Shown one piece after another: positions 1 through 7,930 of a DNA stretch of 64,000 nt. The notes under the pieces are model-generated. The model was not told the DNA's origin, made no database searches, and was given only the letters and a program-made list of their open reading frames with translations. This DNA is from Amycolatopsis coloradensis. Its GTDB lineage: Bacteria > Actinomycetota > Actinomycetes > Mycobacteriales > Pseudonocardiaceae. Position numbers and translations under genes: made by a program. Position 1 is the stretch's first letter. Each line of letters opens with the position of its first letter. The stretch lies in contig NZ_MQUQ01000012.1 of assembly GCF_001953865.1 (NCBI RefSeq), positions 124,001 to 188,000 on the forward strand, written 5' to 3'.

Positions 1-1218
1 CCGAAGGTCAGCGTGCGCTGCTCCATGGTCTTCGTCCCGTCTTTGTGAGTGACCTCGACGGTGTTGACCGTGACGCCGCGGCGCTGGTCGATGCTGACCT
101 TCTTCACCTCAAAGTAGGCGACGTCGGCGTAGCGCTCACGGAGGCCCTGCGCGCCTTCTTCGCGCAGGCCGCCGGAGGTGACGGAGGAGGCTTCGTGGGG
201 GTCGGTGGTCACGGTGTTGAGGAAGACTTCGGAGTTATCGCCCATCGCCTGCGCGTCCGGCTGCGACGCGTACCAGGGGGCCGTCGTGGTGGTGCGGTCG
301 GCGGGCATGACCGGCGGCTTGTGCGGCCGGTCGCTCGACGACGGGGCGGGCCGACCGCTCGTGACCGGTCCGCCCGAGCCGGGCCGCGACCCGCTGGTAT
401 CGGCGGTCTCGCTGTCGGAGGAGGAGGTGCCCGAATTGGCGGAACTGCGGTCGTCCTGGGTGGCGGAGTCGGTCGCGGAACCGGACGGGTTGCCCGCGGC
501 GCCACCCTGTGGCGGAGTGGCCGGGTCGGCGGCGACGCCTTCGTTGGTCAGCGGGCTGCCGCCGCGGTAACCGGGCCAGCCGCCCTGGCTCTGCTGCTCC
601 GGGGCGGGTTTGCCGACCAGGAACGAACCGGCGAACAGCAGGCCGACGACGACCAGCGCGGACGCGGCCGCGGCGAACCAGGCGGCCTTGCGCCAAGTCT
701 TGGGCGGGGTCACCGAGGCGGGCACCGAACCGAGGTCGAAGGTGCTCAGGCCGTCGACCGGCGGGGCGAGGTAGACCCGGACGTCATCGTCGTCGAGCTC
801 GGTCTCCACCGGTTCGGGGCGGCGGGGGGCGGGCGCGGCCAGTGTCACCTTCGTGCGCTGGGCGGCCTTCGCACGCCGTTCTTCGGCGGAAGGCCGGACG
901 GGTTCGGTGAACGAGACCTCGACGTGGGCCAGGCGTTCCACGGGTACCTCGCGAGCGGGCTGGGGGAGCGGCAGGCTGCCGCTCGATGAGGCGTAGCCGG
1001 GGCTCGGTGCCCTCCTGTTCCGCGGTGGCGGCAGGGGAAGGGAACCGGTGGAGGGCGGGGCGAACTCGCTGTGCGCGTGATGCCCGTGCCCGGTCGGACG
1101 CTGCCGCCGCGGCGGCACGGGCGGGGTCCAGCCCTCGCTGCCGCCCGCCCGGTGGCGGCCCGAGTGCGCGGCGCCGTCCCGTCCGGTCCGTCCCTGGTGT
1201 TCCACCCAGCCGTTCATG
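1..1218 (-). CDS. Pro/Ser-rich single-pass membrane protein, C-terminus beyond the window
   Basis: The minus-strand frame is open from an ATG at 1218 to the window edge, so at least 406 residues are visible and the 3' end is missing. A long hydrophilic N-terminus rich in Pro, Arg, His and Ser (residues 1-175) carries an acidic patch (ELDDDD). One hydrophobic segment follows near residues 177-200 (AAWFAAAASALVVVGLLFAG). A Ser/Thr/Gly/Pro-rich linker comes next, and then a folded-looking domain containing VKKVSIDQRRGVTVNTVEV at the edge. The layout suggests a cytosolic tail, one membrane anchor and an extracellular domain. I recognise no family. Strong third-position GC and absence of stops support coding. 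The start is tentative because no clear ribosome site precedes it. Confidence 0.7.
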
Positions 1219-1322
1219 TCCGAGCGACCCCCTCGCGGGCCGTCCCTGACGGCGATGTGACACCGGTTAAGCCGAACAGAGCAGCGGTTTCACGGGATCC
1301 CTCGCTTGCAGACTCCCGGGCA

Positions 1323-1428
1323 CTCTCGTGAGCAAATGCACGCGCATGCGACTGTGGACGCGCGGGGCTCTCGCCCCCGCGCGTCGTTCGGGCATCGCCC
1401 GACCCAGACGCAAGGGTCCTCACGAGAG
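1323..1428. other. candidate structured element with nested hairpins
   Basis: The 340-base gap 1219-1557 holds a nested set of inverted repeats. The outer arms are CTCTCGTGAG (1323-1332) and CTCACGAGAG (1419-1428). Inside lie a perfect 10-bp stem (1358-1367 with 1375-1384, GC-rich, 7-base loop) and a 6-bp stem (1388-1393 with 1397-1402, loop ATC). Together they would close a multi-branched fold of about 106 nt. It lies upstream of the minus-strand gene ending its reading at the window edge, so a 5' leader or a separate small RNA is possible. I match it to no known riboswitch, and a fold by chance in GC-rich DNA is not excluded. Confidence 0.35.
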
Positions 1429-1554
1429 CCACACTAAAAGCTCGACACCCGCAAGTCTTCACCCACTCTGCAAGTTGCAGATGTTTCACTCGGTCGGGCG
1501 CGGCCGAACGGGCTTGGTGACGTAACGCGGTGCTGTTCGTGCAGGTGAGGGCGG

Positions 1555-1860
1555 TCAGTTACCGCTGCGGTACTTCTGCTGGGTCGATTGCAGGGCCTTG
1601 GTGGCCGTGATTCCGCTACCCGCTGCAAGCAAGATGGCGATGATGTCGAGCGTCGTTCCCCCACTAGTGAGCAACCAGGCGAACAGTGAGGCGGCAGTGG
1701 TACCCGCTGCGATCGGCCAACGCGACTTGACGTACTGCGCGATGGGCGTACCGCCCGCACGCTTACCCGCCGCATTGTTCAACATGGCGAGATACCCGAG
1801 ATGGCCCAGCGCGGCGAGCACGCCGGCGATCGCGATCACGACGGCGATGAGGTTAATCAT
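1555..1860 (-). CDS. small hydrophobic membrane protein of unknown function
   Basis: The protein has 101 residues starting MINLIAVVIAIAGVLAALG. I chose the ATG at 1860 over an upstream ATG at 1917 because the extra 19 residues are charged and unlike a membrane N-terminus. Two to three hydrophobic segments are visible (about residues 3-26, 46-65 and 68-88), joined by a short basic loop (KRAGGTPIAQYVKSRW). The C-terminus is polar (QSTQQKYRSGN). The product is probably an integral inner-membrane protein. It stands alone, with the structured region on one side and the repeat array on the other. No family is recognised. It reads with a lower GC bias than its neighbours, which could hint at transfer, but the signal is weak. 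Confidence 0.6.
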   Translation of the reverse strand: MINLIAVVIAIAGVLAALGHLGYLAMLNNAAGKRAGGTPIAQYVKSRWPIAAGTTAASLFAWLLTSGGTTLDIIAILLAAGSGITATKALQSTQQKYRSGN

Positions 1861-1948
1861 GTGTCCAGTTTGCCCTGTCGTGAGCCGCCGTGGCTCGGGG
1901 AACACCCTGAGTTTCACCTCACGGCACGCGATCGTGACGCTGGCGCTT

Positions 1949-2561
1949 CGCGTTTAGCGGGCTAGACGCGTTCCGAGTACGTGAAGTACATGAAGGGTCC
2001 CTTGCTTGCGTCAGGCGCAAGCAACTAGGCCTTCGCCACCTGCACGCCCCTGAACCACCGCACGGGGGTGGAAGCGGTCGTTTCGCGTTTAGCGGGCTAA
2101 ACGCGCTCCGAGTACGTGAAGTACATGAAGGGTCCCTTGCTTGCGTCAGGCGCAAGCAACTAGGCCTTCGCCGCCCTGCGCGCCCCTGTACCACCGCAGG
2201 CGGGTGGAAGTGGTCGTTTCGCGTTTAGCGGGCTAGACGCGTTCCGAGTACGTGGAGTACATGAAGGTTCCCTTGCTTGCGTCAGGCGCAAGTAACTAGG
2301 CCTTCGCCGCCCTGCGCGCCCCTGTACCACCGCAGGCGGGTGGAAGTGGTCGTTTCGCGTTTAGCGGGCTAGACGCGTTCCGAGTACGTGAAGTACATGA
2401 AGGGCCCCTTGCTTGCGCCAGGCGCAAGTAACTAGGCCTTCGCCGCCCTGCGCGCCCCTGAACCACCGCAGGCGGGCGGGAGTGGTCGCTTCGCGTTTAG
2501 CGGGCTAAACGCGCTCCGGCGCCGCAGGAATCTGGGGCGCGCGTTTAGCGGGCTAAACGCG
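1949..2561. repeat. tandem array of about 136-bp units combining repeat families A and C
   Basis: Four near-identical units begin at 1949, 2084, 2220 and 2356 (spacing 135, 136, 136), followed by two isolated palindromes at 2492 and 2540. Every unit opens with the family A palindrome (arms CGCGTTTAGC and GCTAAACGCG or a GCTAGACGCG variant). It continues with a degenerate family C element (GAGTACGTGAAG, ATGAAGGGTCCCTT, TTGCGTCAGGCGCAA, AGGCCTTC) and ends with a GC-rich stretch shared by all units. Units differ by a few substitutions only. This accounts for the whole gap 1861-2591, in which I see no gene. A minus-strand open frame here only translates the repeats. It is not CRISPR-like, since the units have no unique spacers. 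Confidence 0.9.
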
Positions 2562-2591
2562 CTCCGGGCGCCGTGGACCTGGAAGCGGGGG

Positions 2592-2867
2592 TCAGCGGCC
2601 GAGCCTCCCCCGGCCCAGGTTCAGGAGCGCCATCGCCAGCTGCCGTCCCTCCGGCCCGAGTTCGCGGTAGCGCGCCAGCACGTCCATCTCGCGGTTGTAG
2701 ACGATCCGGGTGCCGCCCGCCGCCATCCTGGCGGCGCCGATCGTCTTGGAGACCTCGACGCGGCGTTTCACCAGCCGCAGGATCTCGCCGTCGAGCCAGT
2801 CGATCTCCTGGCGGAGCTCACCGATCTCTTCGGCCGTGGCGGTGGGTTCTTCGGCTGTGGTGTCCAT
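2592..2867 (-). CDS. chorismate mutase, AroQ class
   Basis: The 91-residue protein is all-helical in appearance and matches stand-alone AroQ chorismate mutases, which convert chorismate to prephenate on the way to phenylalanine and tyrosine. Family landmarks are visible. LRQEIDWLDGEILRLVKRR near residues 18-36 carries the first conserved basic residue. RRVEVSKTIGAAR supplies the second Arg/Lys pair. The C-terminal helix runs through RELGPEGRQLAMALLNLGRG. It has no signal peptide, so it is cytosolic. The length is normal for the actinobacterial intracellular form, which is often weakly active until it binds DAHP synthase. That partnership is family knowledge and is not shown here. It starts at ATG 2867 and follows the DUF1707 gene on the same strand. 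Confidence 0.88.
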   Translation of the reverse strand: MDTTAEEPTATAEEIGELRQEIDWLDGEILRLVKRRVEVSKTIGAARMAAGGTRIVYNREMDVLARYRELGPEGRQLAMALLNLGRGRLGR

Positions 2868-2916
2868 CGGGACCTCTCTTCGGTCCGGATTCCCTGCTGG
2901 CCCCCGGAACAGCGTA

Positions 2917-2946
2917 AAGCCCCGGGGTCCGAGGACTCCGGGGCTT
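2917..2946 (-). terminator. hairpin between the DUF1707 and chorismate mutase genes
   Basis: Arms 2917-2930 and 2933-2946 pair over 14 positions with one mismatch (AAGCCCCGG against CCGGGGCTT at the base). It lies downstream of the minus-strand DUF1707 stop at 3038 and upstream of chorismate mutase. It could terminate the first gene or form part of the leader of the second. A short T/A stretch follows on the minus strand. Confidence 0.5.
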
Positions 2947-3037
2947 CGGGTGATGGCAGTGAGGCACTATGCGATCACGGGAGCCGGAGTCCGGTTCCCG
3001 TAGAAAAATCGCATCGCGTGGTGCCGCATACCGATCA

Positions 3038-3457
3038 TTATGCCACAGCGAAGCCGTCCTCCCGCTCGAAGCGGCGCCGTGCCCCACGGACACACGCGTG
3101 CACCAGGACGCTCATGGCCAGCCAGAACATCGGCATCGCCGGCCAGAAGAACGGCACCTCCGAAACCGTCCAGCGGACGATCAGCAGCACCGAAAGCACC
3201 ACGGCGACCGCCAGGTGGACCCGCACCGCCGGATGCCCGAAGGCGGCCTGGCGCCGCTTCGGCGCGGGTTTCGGCAGATCCGAGGTGAGCGTGGCGAGTT
3301 CGTCCGTGTACTTGATGGAATACACGGCGCTGAGCCGGTCTTCTACTTCTTCGAGAGTGAGACGGCCTTCGCCACCGGCGGCCTGGATGAGCGAGGCGAT
3401 CCGCTCGCGGTCGGTGTCGGCGGCCCTGAGCCGGGAGGGAATTCCGTTGGTGTCCAT
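3038..3457 (-). CDS. DUF1707 SHOCT-like domain membrane protein
   Basis: The protein has 139 residues from ATG 3457, which is preceded by GGAGG ten bases upstream. That site decides this start over a longer frame. The N-terminal half is a typical DUF1707 domain (LRAADTDRERIASLIQAAGGEGRLTLEEVEDRLSAVYSIKYTDELATLTSDLP, residues about 8-62). This domain is common at the N-terminus of small actinobacterial membrane proteins and is of unknown biochemical function. Two hydrophobic segments follow (AVRVHLAVAVVLSVLLIV and FFWPAMPMFWLAMSVLVHA). The tail is short and basic (RGARRRFEREDGF). Probably an inner-membrane protein with the DUF1707 domain in the cytosol. It is divergent from pcrA. Confidence 0.85.
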   Translation of the reverse strand: MDTNGIPSRLRAADTDRERIASLIQAAGGEGRLTLEEVEDRLSAVYSIKYTDELATLTSDLPKPAPKRRQAAFGHPAVRVHLAVAVVLSVLLIVRWTVSEVPFFWPAMPMFWLAMSVLVHACVRGARRRFEREDGFAVA

Positions 3458-3547
3458 GGCATCCGATCCTCCGCCGCGAACACCGCACGCGCGTCGGACG
3501 GCAGGCGACAACAGCGCCTACGCCCGGCGCTGTAGCGTGGACCGGCG

Positions 3548-5956
3548 ATGAACACCCTCTTCGATCTCCCAGCGGACGGCCCGGCCAAGCCACGGCACGC
3601 GGACCTGCTCGACGACCTGAACCCGGCGCAGCGCGAGGCCGTGACCCACGCGGGCGCGCCGCTGCTGGTCGTCGCGGGCGCGGGTTCGGGCAAGACCAGG
3701 GTGCTGACCAGGCGGATCGCGTACCTGCTCGCCGAGCGGGACGTGCATCCCGGCCAGATCATGGCGATCACGTTCACCAACAAGGCGGCCGCGGAGATGC
3801 GGGAGCGGGTGAGCGACCTCGTCGGCCGCCGCGCCAACGCCATGTGGGTGTCGACGTTCCACTCCATGTGCGTGCGGATCCTGCGCCGTGAGGCCAAAAC
3901 GCTGGAGATGTCGTCGAGTTTCTCCATCTACGACTCGGACGACACGAAGCGGCTCATCACGCTCGTCGCCCGTGATCTCGACATCGACCCCAAGCGGTAC
4001 GCCCCGCGCACCCTCGCCGTGCACATCTCGAACCTCAAGAACGAGCTGATCGACCCGGACACAGCGGTCGCCGACGCGGGCAACGATCTCGAACGCCGGG
4101 TCGCCGAGGTCTACGTCGAGTACCAGCGGCGGCTGAACCAGGCCAACGCGTTCGACTTCGACGACCTCATCATGCGGACGGTCGAACTCCTGCAGACCTT
4201 CCCGGACGTCGCCGAGTACTACCGGCGGCGGTTCCGGCACGTACTGGTCGACGAGTACCAGGACACGAACCACGCGCAGTACACGCTGATCCGCGAACTG
4301 GTCGGCACCGAGGCGAACGAGGCCGGGATCGACCCGGCCGAGCTGTGTGTCGTGGGTGACGCGGACCAGTCGATCTACGCTTTCCGCGGCGCGACCATCC
4401 GCAACATCGAGGAATTCGAACGCGACTTCCCGAACGCGCGGACCGTGCTGCTGGAACAGAACTACCGCTCGACCCAGACGATCCTGTCGGTGGCGAACGC
4501 GGTCATCGCGCGCAACCCCAACAGGCGCGCGAAGCGGCTGTGGACCGATTCCGGCGACGGCGAGAAGATCGTCGGCTACGTCGCGGACAACGAGCACGAC
4601 GAGGCGGCGTTCGTCGCGGGTGAGATCGACGCGCTGGCGGACAAGGGCGAAGCGGACTACTCCGACGTCGCGGTCTTCTACCGCACCAACAACCAGTCGC
4701 GCGTCTTCGAAGAGATCTTCATCCGCCTCGGCCTGCCCTACAAGGTCGTCGGCGGCGTGCGGTTCTACGAACGGCGCGAGGTCCGGGACATGCTGGCGTA
4801 TCTGAGGGTGCTGGCGAACCCGGAGGACACGGTGAGCCTGCGCCGCGTCCTGAACGTCCCCAAACGCGGCATCGGCGATCGCGCCGAAGCGGTCATCGCG
4901 ACGTACGCCGAGCGGGAGCGCATCTCGTTCGCGCAAGCGTTGCGCGGCGCCGTCAACGGTGAGGTGCCGCTGCTGAACCCGCGTAGCGCCAAGGCCATCA
5001 CCGGTTTCGTCGAGCTGCTGGACGAACTCGGCGAAATCGCCGAGAGCGGCGCCGAAGTCGCCGACATCCTCGAAGCGGTCCTGGAGCGCACGGGCTATCG
5101 GGTGGAACTCGAGGAGTCCGACGACCCGCAGGACGCCTCGCGGGTGGAGAACCTGACGGAACTCGTCACCGTCGCGCGGGAATTCACCGAGTTCACCGCC
5201 GAGGTCGCCGGTCCGGACGGCGAACTCCCAGAGGCGGACCCAGGCGTGCCGGAACCGGGTTCGCTGCCCGCGTTCCTGGAGCGGGTCTCGCTGGTGGCGG
5301 ACGCGGACTCGATTCCCGCGGCCGACGGCGGCGATGACGGCGACGGGCACGACGCGGGTGTGGTCACGCTGATGACCGTGCACACCGCGAAGGGCCTCGA
5401 GTACCCCGTCGTCTTCTGTACCGGTTGGGAAGACGGGATCTTCCCGCATATGCGCGCGCTCGGTGACCCGACCGAACTGGCCGAGGAACGCCGTCTCGCC
5501 TACGTCGCGATCACGCGTGCCAGGAAGCGGCTGTACGTCTCCCGCTCGATGGTGCGCTCAGCCTGGGGCCAGCCGCAGATGAACCCGGCTTCGCGGTTCC
5601 TCGACGAACTTCCCGCCGAACTGGTCGATTGGCGCAGGCTCGCGCCGTCGTCGTCCTCCGGCGGGTTCGGTTCGTCGGGCGGTTCGCCGCGGGCCGCGAC
5701 GACCTGGGGAAGTCGTGGTGGCGGCTCCGCGTCGCCGTCGAGGTCGACGGGTACGAGCCCGTTCGGCAAGGGCTGGAAGGACACCGTCGCGCTCAAGCTC
5801 GACGTCGGCGACAGGGTCAGCCACGACAAGTACGGGCTCGGGACCGTCCTCGCCTGCGACGGAGCGGGCCCGCGAGCCACCGCGACGATCGACTTCGGCG
5901 CCGCCGGCAAGGTGCGGCTGATGCTCATCGGCAGCGTGCCGATGGTCAAACTTTAA
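3548..5956 (+). CDS. pcrA: ATP-dependent DNA helicase PcrA (UvrD/Rep family)
   Basis: The 802-residue superfamily 1A helicase unwinds DNA in nucleotide-excision repair and clears replication or transcription blocks. The Q-motif (LNPAQREAV) and Walker A GAGSGKT (residues 44-50) are present. Motif Ia is TFTNKAAAEM, motif II is VDEYQDTN, motif III is VVGDADQSIYAFRGA and motif IV is LEQNYRST. Motif V is TVHTAKGLEYPVVF and motif VI is EERRLAYVAITRAR. The C-terminus has a Ser/Gly-rich linker and the Tudor-like tail typical of PcrA (VGDRVSHDKYGLGTVLACDG), which contacts RNA polymerase in relatives. The ATG lies 13 bases after a TAGCGT-like -10 element, so the mRNA may be leaderless. Length is usual for the family. 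Confidence 0.96.
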   Translation: MNTLFDLPADGPAKPRHADLLDDLNPAQREAVTHAGAPLLVVAGAGSGKTRVLTRRIAYLLAERDVHPGQIMAITFTNKAAAEMRERVSDLVGRRANAMWVSTFHSMCVRILRREAKTLEMSSSFSIYDSDDTKRLITLVARDLDIDPKRYAPRTLAVHISNLKNELIDPDTAVADAGNDLERRVAEVYVEYQRRLNQANAFDFDDLIMRTVELLQTFPDVAEYYRRRFRHVLVDEYQDTNHAQYTLIRELVGTEANEAGIDPAELCVVGDADQSIYAFRGATIRNIEEFERDFPNARTVLLEQNYRSTQTILSVANAVIARNPNRRAKRLWTDSGDGEKIVGYVADNEHDEAAFVAGEIDALADKGEADYSDVAVFYRTNNQSRVFEEIFIRLGLPYKVVGGVRFYERREVRDMLAYLRVLANPEDTVSLRRVLNVPKRGIGDRAEAVIATYAERERISFAQALRGAVNGEVPLLNPRSAKAITGFVELLDELGEIAESGAEVADILEAVLERTGYRVELEESDDPQDASRVENLTELVTVAREFTEFTAEVAGPDGELPEADPGVPEPGSLPAFLERVSLVADADSIPAADGGDDGDGHDAGVVTLMTVHTAKGLEYPVVFCTGWEDGIFPHMRALGDPTELAEERRLAYVAITRARKRLYVSRSMVRSAWGQPQMNPASRFLDELPAELVDWRRLAPSSSSGGFGSSGGSPRAATTWGSRGGGSASPSRSTGTSPFGKGWKDTVALKLDVGDRVSHDKYGLGTVLACDGAGPRATATIDFGAAGKVRLMLIGSVPMVKL

Positions 5957-6020
5957 CTCTGACCTGCGGTTTCGCCGCCGCGTCCGAAAACTGTCGGACC
6001 CCTCCCGTATACCTGTGCCA

Positions 6021-6036
6021 TCGAACACGAGTTCGA
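6021..6036 (+). promoter_or_regulatory. LexA/SOS box
   Basis: TCGAACACGAGTTCGA is a perfect match to the actinobacterial LexA consensus TCGAAC-N4-GTTCGA. It sits 58 bases before the GTG of the CxxC protein gene at 6094 and after the pcrA stop. The nearest minus-strand start is far away, so the 6094 gene is the obvious target. Confidence 0.85.
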
Positions 6037-6093
6037 TGCGCTGGGGTATGCCGGGCAGGCCGGCGTCCCCCGATCAGGGAGGGGGCGCACGGT

Positions 6094-6444
6094 GTGGACG
6101 GGGTCCTGTTTGGGGTTCTCGCCGCTGGGGTACTTGAGTACTTGCGGGGTGTTGAAGAAGGGGCGGGGCCGGATCGGGGTCCGGAACCGCCGGAAGTGCT
6201 CAGGCTGGTCGCGGCCTGGCGCGCGTTACTGCGGATGCACGAACCGGACGGGGTCGGACGGTGTGTCGTATGCGGGCACGCGCGGCGATGGTTGTTCGGG
6301 CCGCGGTCAGCCGGGTACCGGGATTCTTCCCGGGGAGTGTTCGTCGGATGGCCGCCGGTCAGACGGCGCCCGGCAGGGCTCTGCACGGTGTGGCAGGTGG
6401 CCGTGGGGTACTTCGTCCGAAGACCGCGCGACGGCATCGTATGA
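6094..6444 (+). CDS. small CxxC protein, probably SOS-controlled
   Basis: The 116-residue protein starts at a GTG preceded by AGGGAGG about ten bases upstream. An overlapping GTG at 6092 opens another frame and was rejected. The sequence begins VDGVLFGVLAAGVLEYLRGV, continues with VLRLVAAWRALLRMHEPDG, then GRCVVCGH and LCTVWQVAVGYFVRR. The CVVC pair plus CTVW suggests a metal or redox site. Similar short proteins with a helical N-terminus, a CxxC and a CTVWQ motif are widespread in Pseudonocardiales, but I know of no assigned function. A perfect LexA box lies 58 bases upstream, so damage induction is likely. The pcrA gene upstream ends 137 bases away and is probably a separate transcript. Confidence 0.72.
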   Translation: MDGVLFGVLAAGVLEYLRGVEEGAGPDRGPEPPEVLRLVAAWRALLRMHEPDGVGRCVVCGHARRWLFGPRSAGYRDSSRGVFVGWPPVRRRPAGLCTVWQVAVGYFVRRPRDGIV

Positions 6445-6616
6445 GGCTCTTGAAGGCCTGGAAAACCGAACTCGCTCCACCGCGAAGGACCTACGACGTT
6501 CCCTTGTGCCCGAAACGGGCGGAGCGGAGGTCCTGAAGGCACGCCAGAGCGTCATTGCCCGGCGTGCCCTTGCATCGGGCGTGGTCACCGGTGTGGTGAG
6601 AGGAATAGAGGCTCGA

Positions 6617-7435
6617 TCAGCCGACGTTGACGCCGCGGGCGGCGAGCCACGGGCGCGGGTCGATCTTCTTCGTGCCGTTCTGCCACACCTCGAAGTGCAG
6701 GTGCGGGCCGGTGCTCTGGCCGCGGTTGCCGACCTCGGCGATCTCCTCACCGCATTTGACCTTCTGGCCTTCGCGGACGGAGAACGAGTTCATGTGGCCG
6801 TAGACGTGGACCGTGCCGTCGGAGAGCTGGACCTTGACCCAGAGGCCGAAACCGCTGGCCGGACCCGCTTCGATGACCGTGCCGTCGGAGGCCGCGACGA
6901 TCGGCGTGCCGATCGGGGCCGCAAGGTCGATGCCGAGGTGGCTCGTGCCCCACCGGGCGCCGAAGCCCGAGGTGAAGGTGCCCTTGGTGGGCATGCAGGT
7001 CTTGGGGCGCTTGGCCTCTTCTTCGGCCTTGCGGGCCGCTTCGGCCTCACGTTTCACGCGGGCCTGGGTGATGCTGTTGCTGTCCGAGAGCTTCTGGGCC
7101 TCGGCCGAGGCGTTCGCAGACTGGCTGGTCGGCAGCAACTCGGGGGCGCCACCAGTGGCTCCGCCACCGAGGGCGAACGAGGCGCTCGCGTCCTGGGTGC
7201 TGGCCAGCGGGGTGACGGCGGCGTCGGAGGATTCCGAAACGGACTTCAGGGTCTGCCCGGCAGCGGCGGCCGCGAAGGCGCCGGCGGCGACGGCCGCGAC
7301 CACGACACGACCGCGGAGGGCCGAGGACGGGGGCGACAGTCGGTGCGAGCCCCGGACGCGAACGACCGCACCATCGAGTGCGTTCTCGAGCGCCGGGGAA
7401 GGAGCTTGGCCGCCGGGGGAGCGGTGTGAAGCCAA
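6617..7435 (-). CDS. M23 family metallopeptidase (LytM-type cell-wall hydrolase)
   Basis: The C-terminal half is a complete peptidase M23 domain: GTFTSGFGARWGTSHLGIDLAAPIGTPIVA carries the first His/Asp pair of the zinc site, and GPHLHFEVWQNG carries the HxH. The N-terminus has a basic start, then a hydrophobic helix (VVVAAVAAGAFAAAAAG, about residues 43-60) that acts as a signal or anchor. A charged helical stretch (QARVKREAEAARKAEEEAKR) precedes the catalytic domain. The product should act outside the membrane on peptidoglycan cross-links. I prefer a TTG start at 7435 (MASHRSPGG) because GGAAGG lies seven bases before it. The ATG at 7450 lacks a site. The minus-strand leader of about 200 bases contains several possible hairpins but no riboswitch I can identify. 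Confidence 0.88.
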   Translation of the reverse strand: MASHRSPGGQAPSPALENALDGAVVRVRGSHRLSPPSSALRGRVVVAAVAAGAFAAAAAGQTLKSVSESSDAAVTPLASTQDASASFALGGGATGGAPELLPTSQSANASAEAQKLSDSNSITQARVKREAEAARKAEEEAKRPKTCMPTKGTFTSGFGARWGTSHLGIDLAAPIGTPIVAASDGTVIEAGPASGFGLWVKVQLSDGTVHVYGHMNSFSVREGQKVKCGEEIAEVGNRGQSTGPHLHFEVWQNGTKKIDPRPWLAARGVNVG

Positions 7436-7819
7436 GACGGGGCCTTCCATGTTCGGGGAGTCGGATCAAGAGCCCGGGCGGGGGAACCCGGTGAACGACC
7501 TCGGGGGTGGTTCGTTCGACGCTCTCATTCGTGATCTGACTGTAATGGGGACCAGGGGACAGTAACGAAGCGGCACCCCGGTCAGCAAGATTTGGTCGCG
7601 CCCTCGGCCGATCAGGCGACGCCGATCTGGCCGTTGTCCAGTGAATATCACCCAAAGTTAGCTGAGGTTTACTCGTAACCTTGTGATTTGCGTTACAAGA
7701 TCATGCGGCCATTCGGGGGTACCGGAGGGTCGGAAAGGAGGCAAACGAGGGAAATAACCGGTTGCCCGGTGATGTTGAAGGAGGTTTACCCGCTCTCTGC
7801 CTCCGCTGAGGCCCTCCGT

Positions 7820-7879
7820 GAGCGCCACTGAGCGCAACTGAGCGCCTTCGAGTGCCGCTGAGCGCTGGTGAGATCTGCG
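7820..7879. repeat. decanucleotide tandem repeat TGAGCGCNNN, six units
   Basis: Six consecutive 10-bp units begin at 7820, 7830, 7840, 7850, 7860 and 7870, with consensus TGAGCGC followed by three variable bases. The fourth reads CGAGTGC and the sixth TGAGATC. The 10-bp period places the motif on one face of the helix. The block ends 51 bases before the ATG of the membrane protein gene at 7931 and lies in the 495-base gap 7436-7930. The rest of that gap holds the M23 leader and no gene that I can see. Confidence 0.75.
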
Positions 7880-7930
7880 GCGCCCCTGCTGGCGGGCCCC
7901 CGCGAACCCGGCTTGCTAGCGTCGCCGTCG

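Noticed and set aside
1919..2194. A 91-codon minus-strand open frame in the repeat array
   Set aside because: It only translates the tandem repeats, so the same peptide recurs. It shows no coding bias.
1949..2561. CRISPR array
   Set aside because: Units of 136 bp are near-identical throughout, there are no unique spacers, and the palindromes also occur singly elsewhere. No cas genes are seen.
3518..5449. A 643-codon open frame opposite pcrA
   Set aside because: Antisense of a strongly supported helicase, with composition typical of a shadow frame.
7436..7680. c-di-AMP (ydaO-type) riboswitch in the leader of the M23 gene
   Set aside because: M23 genes of actinomycetes often have one, and the strand contains GGGGAACCC-like bits, but the conserved core and order do not fit on the coding strand.
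7650..7710. MtrA-type operator upstream of the M23 gene
   Set aside because: GTAAC repeats occur, but the spacing does not match a motif I can state with confidence.
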